A stretch of 37,999 nucleotides of DNA from Propionibacteriaceae bacterium (lineage in GTDB: Bacteria > Actinomycetota > Actinomycetes > Propionibacteriales > Propionibacteriaceae), in contig JAISJO010000045.1 in the NCBI GenBank assembly GCA_031261485.1, positions 1 to 37,999 of the forward strand, in the 5' to 3' direction. The notes beneath the pieces were generated by a model, which saw nothing but the letters and a program-made list of their open reading frames with translations, ran no database searches and was not told where the DNA came from. Positions 33,247 to 37,999 of this stretch are shown one piece after another. The translations under genes and the position numbers were made by a program. Every line of letters begins with the position of its first letter. Position 1 is the stretch's first letter.

Positions 33247-35142
33247 CTACTTCAGGAAACTAGCAATGAATGGACCAACATCGGCGGAGCCGCCACCATC
33301 CTTGAACCACACGCACAGGGCCAAGTCGCCCGAGGTGTATCCGGTAATCCACCCGTGGCTGTGCGGGTCATCGGAAGTTCCCCACTCGGCGGTCCCTGTC
33401 TTCGCTCCAGCGAGGACAGACCCGGCGGCACCTGCGCCTCCATTAGTCGCCACTGCCCCCATGAGTTGCTGCAAGATGGCGGCCTCACCGTTGGTTAGAG
33501 GCTTGGCTGTGGATTGTGGTTTCTTTTCCTGGACCAGCCAGGGGATAACGGTGTGCCCGGCCGAGACTGAGGCGGATACGGCGGCCATGCCGAGAGGGTT
33601 CATGAGAACCCCGCCTTGCCCGATGAGATTCATCCCCCGCATCGCGTCAGAATCCGCAGTGGGAACAGTGCCAAGATCGGCCCAGAATCCGAGGTCGTGG
33701 TCGATACCGATGCCGAGTGAGCCAGCCGCTTCCTGGAGGTTGGCAGAACTCAGACGCTCATACTCGTTGACGAAGGCCGAGTTGCACGACCACGCCAGAG
33801 CCTTCCACAAGGGGATAGTGCCGTTCTGCCAGGAGGGGTAGCCGGGGTAGTTGTTGATGATCTGACCGTGGATGTCGGCGTGGGTCGAGCAGTTCAGCAT
33901 GGAGTCGGCATTGAATCCCTGGCGGATGAGGGCAAGCGAGTCCACGATCTTGAAGGTCGAGCCAGGGGCGTACGCACCAGCGGTCGCGTCAGGGTAGGCT
34001 CCCCAGCCAGGTGAATTGGCGGCGGCCAGAATGGCCCCATCGCTGGGACGGATAATAACCATTGCGGCGGTCTTTTCCAGGTCGGCCAGGGCGGTTTCAG
34101 CGCGAGTCTGCCAGTCCCGGTTGAGGCTGACATGGATGGGCTCGCCAGCAACCGGGTCCTGCTGGAAGAGGATGGATTCAGAGGTCACCCGATCAAGGGT
34201 GGCCAGCGACCCGCGTTCCCACAGGAACACCATGTCGCCGGGAGTTCCGCGCAAGGTCTCGTCGAAGTACGCCTGCACACCGGAGGCTCCCACCTTCTCC
34301 CCAGCCTGGATGGCTCCCTCCGAGTTCTCGATGTCATCGGTCGTGGCGTCGCGCAGAGTGCCAAGGAGGGGCTGTCCGAAAGTGGAGGTCGGCCCGAGCA
34401 TGGCGGTATCGGGTTGCCCATAGGCTCCCGGCACATCGGCCACCGCCGAAGGCACGTCATATTGCCTGAGTGTGATGGCAATGACAAAGGCATGTGGTCC
34501 TGCGTCCAGCACTCGCTGGGCAAAAGCGTCCACGTCCACATCCACGATGGCGGCCAGAGTGCGGGCCGAGGATTCCCATAGCGATTCTTCGAGGTTCATC
34601 TTGTCGATGCCCACGTTGACCACGTCTGTCTTCTCCACGAGCGCGTTGCCACTCAGATCGAGAATGGGTGCACGCTCCGGCTCGAGTCGGACGCGCACGA
34701 GTCTATTTTGGCTTGTCAGATCGGAGTTGTACAGAGAAGGGTCCCAGACCACTAGCCACGAGGTGTCATAGGTCAGATGGGCGGTGGTGTCATAGGACCA
34801 GGACCCGGCAGGCAGGGTCCACGTCACGTGGAGGCTCGCGGTCGCGGTCGGACCGTCATGGGAATATACGATTGGCCCTGGCGTCACCTTCGGAGTGAGG
34901 CCACCCACCCCAGAGAAGATAGTGTCCAGTTCGTCGGCGGGCGGTTGCGCGACAAGGGGCGCAATGGAGAGATTGCGGGTCGTCAGCGCGCTGGCTAGGG
35001 CACTGACCGCGACATCCGCCTTGGGCAGGTCCTTGTACGGTCCTTCGCCACCGGAGTCGTCGCCGCACCCCACCAAGGCACTCACCAAAGCTGCGACAAC
35101 ACCTATGATGCCCCAGCGAGTCACGCGCCAGCCATTCCCCAT
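33247..35142 (-). CDS. Class B penicillin-binding protein, lipoprotein type with MecA-like N-terminus
   Basis: The 631-residue transpeptidase cross-links peptidoglycan. A short N-terminal segment ends in the lipobox LVGC (Cys26), so it is likely lipid-anchored rather than held by a membrane helix. Residues of about 35-140 resemble the NTF2-like MecA N-terminal domain, and a dimerisation region follows. The three transpeptidase motifs are intact: STFK (395-398, nucleophile Ser395), SCN (452-454) and KTG (581-583, KTGTAEWG). The architecture resembles low-affinity PBPs such as MecA and PbpA, but resistance cannot be inferred. The start ATG has no ribosome site; TACGCT lies 6 nt upstream. Confidence 0.92.
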   Translation of the reverse strand: MGNGWRVTRWGIIGVVAALVSALVGCGDDSGGEGPYKDLPKADVAVSALASALTTRNLSIAPLVAQPPADELDTIFSGVGGLTPKVTPGPIVYSHDGPTATASLHVTWTLPAGSWSYDTTAHLTYDTSWLVVWDPSLYNSDLTSQNRLVRVRLEPERAPILDLSGNALVEKTDVVNVGIDKMNLEESLWESSARTLAAIVDVDVDAFAQRVLDAGPHAFVIAITLRQYDVPSAVADVPGAYGQPDTAMLGPTSTFGQPLLGTLRDATTDDIENSEGAIQAGEKVGASGVQAYFDETLRGTPGDMVFLWERGSLATLDRVTSESILFQQDPVAGEPIHVSLNRDWQTRAETALADLEKTAAMVIIRPSDGAILAAANSPGWGAYPDATAGAYAPGSTFKIVDSLALIRQGFNADSMLNCSTHADIHGQIINNYPGYPSWQNGTIPLWKALAWSCNSAFVNEYERLSSANLQEAAGSLGIGIDHDLGFWADLGTVPTADSDAMRGMNLIGQGGVLMNPLGMAAVSASVSAGHTVIPWLVQEKKPQSTAKPLTNGEAAILQQLMGAVATNGGAGAAGSVLAGAKTGTAEWGTSDDPHSHGWITGYTSGDLALCVWFKDGGGSADVGPFIASFLK

Positions 35143-35148
35143 GCCAAT

Positions 35149-35154
35149 AGCGTA
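35149..35154 (-). promoter_or_regulatory. -10 box of a leaderless PBP transcript
   Basis: TACGCT on the minus strand, then ATTGGC, then the ATG. Confidence 0.45.
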
Positions 35155-35241
35155 GGGGGAACCCCGGAGTTAGGTTCTTCGGACACGCGGAGGTGGTGGG
35201 GTCTTTCCCCTCGTGCAGCACGAGGCGACATGGGCTCAGTA

Positions 35242-35880
35242 CTACCCCAGAAGGGCGCTCCGCAACTCGTCTACGGTGTCACAAATCAGGGTCGGCCCTG
35301 CACCCGAAATCGCGTCGCGTGTACCGGCGCCCCAGGTCACGCCGATGGAGTCCATGCCTGCGTTGTGGGCGGCGAGGATGTCGACCGCCGCATCGCCGAC
35401 GTACACGCATGTCGCAGGGTTGGCGTTGAGCTTGGCGGCGGCGAGGAGCAGCGGTTCGGGGTCAGGCTTGTGGTGTTCCACGTCGTCGTGGGCTACTAGC
35501 AGGGGGATGGTGTCGTGGAGGTGTCCTAGGTCGAGTGCCCACTGGGCGGGCTCGTCGCGTTTCGACGTGGCTGCACCGACGCGAATACCTGCCGCGACAA
35601 GGTCTTTCGCTAACTCGGGAATCCCGTAATACTCTGTGATCCACCCGGCAGTGTGCTCTTCGTTCCACTTGGTGTACACATCGAACAATTCATCGGCATG
35701 GTCAGGCACTTCCCGTTGGAACGCCTCGTACAACGACTGCCCAATCCAGGTCTTGATCTCGGCCTCGTCCCATTCGTGTCCCAAGACGGTTCTGAACGCA
35801 TATTGGTACGACGCCACGATGAGGTCCACCGAGTTCACAAGCGTACCGTCGATATCGAAAATCACTACTGGCCAAGTCAC
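35242..35880 (-). CDS. HAD-superfamily phosphatase (phosphoglycolate phosphatase-like)
   Basis: The protein has 212 residues from GTG 35880. HAD motif I is FDIDGTLVNS with nucleophile Asp9 and Asp11; motif II is GAATSKRDEP, motif III lysine is in HHKPDPEPLL, and motif IV is YVGDAAVDILAAHNAG. The helical cap lies between motifs I and II. It resembles Gph/PgmB-type phosphatases; the substrate is uncertain. The gene begins about 98 bp after the PBP start on the same strand and has its own -10-like box (TAAGGT) 6 nt before the GTG. Confidence 0.88.
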   Translation of the reverse strand: MTWPVVIFDIDGTLVNSVDLIVASYQYAFRTVLGHEWDEAEIKTWIGQSLYEAFQREVPDHADELFDVYTKWNEEHTAGWITEYYGIPELAKDLVAAGIRVGAATSKRDEPAQWALDLGHLHDTIPLLVAHDDVEHHKPDPEPLLLAAAKLNANPATCVYVGDAAVDILAAHNAGMDSIGVTWGAGTRDAISGAGPTLICDTVDELRSALLG

Positions 35881-35886
35881 CCATCC

Positions 35887-35892
35887 ACCTTA
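35887..35892 (-). promoter_or_regulatory. -10 box of a possibly leaderless HAD gene transcript
   Basis: TAAGGT on the minus strand, then GGATGG, then GTG. Here the GGATGG also resembles a weak ribosome site, so the assignment is less clear. Confidence 0.35.
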
Positions 35893-35938
35893 TCCGACCG
35901 GCATGAGGTCACGAGCAAAGGCCGCACGGCTCAATAGT

Positions 35939-36190
35939 CGTGGCTGAGGGCCTGCCTCGGTGCCACCCCCAAAATCCTCTGACGCTAGCTTGCCTACCAT
36001 GGTGGCACTACCGTCGAGGGGCGTCATGCTCGTCGGCTTCGCCGCCTTCAACGACCTTCAATCGCCTCGGAATCGAAGCGAGCTTCGTTCCTCGGCTCAA
36101 TCGGTCGTCCGGTGTTTGGGGGTCCCCCGACACCGGGCGCGGCCTGCGGAGCGGGACCTGTGACGCAGGGGGACTCGGTCGCCGACACCA
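35939..36190. repeat. Dispersed repeat of about 175 bp, copy 2, with 81-bp insertion
   Basis: It matches 27190-27372 in two blocks, about 35939-36027 and 36109-36190. The 81 bp between them (36028-36108) are absent from copy 1 and contain a near-palindrome around CGAAGCGAGCTTCG. The palindrome CCGGTGTTTGGGGG-T-CCCCCGACACCGG is conserved. No gene is seen. Confidence 0.75.
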
Positions 36191-36210
36191 GTTAGTCGCT
36201 GCCTCCTTGG

Positions 36211-36353
36211 CGAACTTTGGCCTAGTCCGTGCGATTTCTGGGGTAGCGGTCGAACTTGGCTCAAAGTACGCTCGATTCCGGGCCGAGAATGGACCACCTT
36301 TGAGCCAACTCCGCATACGACTCCCGCAGCAGGACGAAGTGGGCCAAAGTTGG
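36211..36353. repeat. 143-bp element with terminal inverted repeats, copy B
   Basis: The ends are CGAACTTTGGCC (36211-36222) and GGCCAAAGTTGG (36342-36353), inverted with one mismatch. An inner exact inverted repeat, TTGGCTCAAAG (36256-36266) with CTTTGAGCCAA (36298-36308), allows a nested hairpin. Length equals copy A at 3510-3652. Confidence 0.6.
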
Positions 36354-36628
36354 AACCGGCTGAGCACCGTTGACCCGCGCGCCCGGTCCGACGTGAACTC
36401 CGGAACGACATAGGGACAGGATGTCGGACAAAACGGGTCACTCCCCAACCCCGCCGCGCCCGGCGCGGGGGGTCCCCACATACCGGAGGACGGCCGCGCC
36501 CATATCCAACGCGCTCAAAGCTGGGCCGCCCGAGGATGTGTGGGGGTTAGCCGAGGCAGGTCGGGGAGTTGGAAACTGAGCACAGCCAAACAAGTGTTCG
36601 CGCTCGGACTCAATTTGAGACCTTCGAG
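36354..36628. other. Non-coding stretch between the 143-bp element and the trpE promoter
   Basis: No convincing gene is present. The only clear structure is a GC-rich hairpin at 36448-36473 (ACCCC then CCGCG paired with CGCGG then GGGGT). It has no T-run, and no Trp-codon cluster lies before it, so it is not an attenuator by sequence. Confidence 0.5.
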
Positions 36629-36656
36629 TTGGGGCGAGTACCGCAGATGCGATAAT
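36629..36656 (+). promoter_or_regulatory. trpE promoter, leaderless
   Basis: TTGGGG (36629-36634) and GATAAT (36651-36656) are 16 bp apart. The -10 ends 6 nt before the GTG, so transcription should begin at or next to the start codon. No ribosome site exists. Confidence 0.6.
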
Positions 36657-36662
36657 TGCCTA

Positions 36663-37999
36663 GTGACATTCCAGATACTCACTGACGGTGAGCACGTCGC
36701 CCGTTGGGCCGAGACCTTTCGGACGGCCCCGGTCGCGGCGCGTCTAACTGGGCTGGATCGCACGGCTCTTGAGGTCTTTCTTGCCTGTAAGGCGATCAGT
36801 CGTCACTGCTTCATCTTGGAGTCTCTGGAGGACGCTGAGGATTCGGGACGGTACACCTTCATTGGGTACGACCCTGTCATGGAACTCACTTGCAAAGATG
36901 GCACGCTGACCATCCACTCCGGTGCAGATGTCGAGATGGAGGTCGATTCCCCCGCCCCGTACATCACCAAGGTCGTGGCGGACACCCTCGGACCCCGCGT
37001 CGAGGGACTGCCTCCCTTTACCGGCGGCTTGGCAGGCTACATTTCCTTCGACTACCTGACGTACGCCGAACCGAGTGTGCGTCTGGACGCCGAAGACGAA
37101 GAGAACTTCCGTGACATCGACCTCATGCTCTTCGACAAGGTCATCGCCTTTGACAACCTTACAAATGAAGTATTTCTCATTGCCACAATCAAGCTAGACC
37201 TGTGGCAGGAGAACTACAACCGCGCCTTGCGAACCCTGGATGACATGGCCTCTCTGGTCACTGACGGGGCCCTGCTGACTCCTCAGCCCCTGCAAGTCAC
37301 AGGCGAGTTCGAAGCCCTGTTCGACAAGGACGGATTCGCCGACGTCATCGCTCGCGCCAAGAACCACATCTACGAGGGCGACATCTTTCAAGTGGTGCTC
37401 TCCAATCGGCTTCGCGCTCCCGCCGTCGGGAATCTCTTCGACACCTACACGCTGTTGCGCCAGACGAATCCCAGCCCGTACATGTTTTACTTCTCCTCCG
37501 ATGACCTCGAAATTGCCGGTGCCAGCCCGGAGACACTGGTCAAACTGACAGGCGAGGATGTGGTCACCTTTCCTCTGGCAGGAACTCGCCCGAGAGGCAA
37601 GACCGAGGAGGAAGACAGCCAGGCAGAAGCGGACTTGCTGGCCGATGAGAAGGAACTGGCTGAGCACAATATGCTCGTTGACTTGGGGCGCAACGACGTC
37701 GGCAAGATCGCCCAGATCGGGACCGTCGAGGTACGCGACTACCTATCGGTCCTGCGGTTCTCGCACGTCATGCACATCGGGTCCGCCGTGACTGGGAAGG
37801 TACGTCCAGGAGTATCGGCTATGGATGTTGTGGATGCCGTCCTGCCCGCCGGGACTCTCTCGGGTGCGCCCAAGATTCGTGCCTGCGAGATCATCAACGA
37901 CCTGGAAGGGATCAAGCGCGGAGTGTACGGTGGCGCCATCGGGTACATCTCCTCCACGGGGGACCTCGATACCTGCATCGCCATCCGGCTCGCCTACAA
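36663..37999 (+). CDS. trpE: Anthranilate synthase component I, partial (C-terminus beyond window)
   Basis: The first 445 residues are present, starting at GTG 36663 (VTFQILTDGEHVARWAETFR). The enzyme converts chorismate to anthranilate with a glutamine amidotransferase partner. The N-terminal feedback site shows the ILES version of the LLES motif (Ser54) that binds tryptophan. Chorismate-domain motifs follow: IAGASPETLVKL, PLAGTRPRG, DEKELAEHNMLVDLGRNDVG, HIGSAVTG and GTLSGAPKIRACEIIN. It probably begins a trp operon that continues past the window. The promoter predicts a leaderless message; unlike trpB2, no attenuator is visible. Confidence 0.95.
   Translation, partial: MTFQILTDGEHVARWAETFRTAPVAARLTGLDRTALEVFLACKAISRHCFILESLEDAEDSGRYTFIGYDPVMELTCKDGTLTIHSGADVEMEVDSPAPYITKVVADTLGPRVEGLPPFTGGLAGYISFDYLTYAEPSVRLDAEDEENFRDIDLMLFDKVIAFDNLTNEVFLIATIKLDLWQENYNRALRTLDDMASLVTDGALLTPQPLQVTGEFEALFDKDGFADVIARAKNHIYEGDIFQVVLSNRLRAPAVGNLFDTYTLLRQTNPSPYMFYFSSDDLEIAGASPETLVKLTGEDVVTFPLAGTRPRGKTEEEDSQAEADLLADEKELAEHNMLVDLGRNDVGKIAQIGTVEVRDYLSVLRFSHVMHIGSAVTGKVRPGVSAMDVVDAVLPAGTLSGAPKIRACEIINDLEGIKRGVYGGAIGYISSTGDLDTCIAIRLAY

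Noticed and set aside
36448-36473. Attenuator for trpE
   Set aside because: The hairpin has no U-run, no Trp-codon ORF precedes it, and the likely promoter lies downstream of it, right at the start codon.
36008-36481. Minus-strand ORF of 157 codons between the HAD gene and trpE
   Set aside because: It runs through two repeats and the 81-bp insertion; no domain or ribosome site was found.

Overview
The window is a piece of an actinobacterial chromosome. The reasons are a GC-rich composition, frequent GTG starts, a lone inorganic pyrophosphatase, alpha2-type glycyl-tRNA synthetase, a radical SAM/DUF2344 gene pair, a lipoprotein class B PBP, and many genes whose start lies 6 nt after a TANNNT box with no Shine-Dalgarno sequence (the actinobacterial leaderless pattern). 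The genus cannot be fixed from sequence alone; an Actinomycetales-like organism is my best guess. No rRNA, tRNA, CRISPR array, complete insertion sequence or prophage was seen.

Layout. 1-362: 5' part of dhaK (minus). 566-3401: B12-binding radical SAM protein overlapping a DUF2344 gene that carries an in-frame 69-nt palindromic repeat. 3402-3802: spacer with 27-28 bp repeats, a 143-bp inverted-repeat element and two palindromic operators in front of a DUF4143 ATPase (3803-5029). 5207-14356: a LacI-controlled sugar locus. Its minus-strand operon runs solute-binding lipoprotein, two permeases, a clan-A-like glycoside hydrolase and a DUF5107/TPR protein; the LacI gene is divergent, and a perfect 18-bp palindrome sits just downstream of a strong promoter. 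14456-15622: UDP-glucose 6-dehydrogenase. 15695-18661: metQ-metN-metI methionine importer with a structured leader of about 215 nt. 19070-25547 (plus): ppa, purA, a lipoprotein, a membrane protein, purD, purB. 25589-27122 (minus): a standalone TrpB2-type tryptophan synthase beta chain behind a leader peptide with tandem Trp codons and a classical attenuator. 27342-32106 (plus): lipoprotein, glyS, dusB, mscL, dgt. 32213-35880 (minus): mscS, a PBP transpeptidase and a HAD phosphatase. 35881-36662: repeat-rich spacer. 36663 to the end: trpE, cut by the window edge.

How the parts work together. The sugar locus looks like a complete import-and-cleave module except for its ATPase, so it probably uses a shared MsiK-like ATPase. 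The methionine importer and the sugar importer each have a strong hairpin right after the binding-protein gene, a common way to keep that gene expressed above the membrane genes. Tryptophan synthesis is represented twice, by trpE and by the attenuated trpB2; each lies next to one copy of a dispersed repeat of about 175 bp. The most notable items are the trp attenuator on trpB2, the leaderless start pattern, the pair of 143-bp elements, the palindromic repeat translated inside the DUF2344 gene, the twin operators before the DUF4143 ATPase and the unassigned metQ leader.
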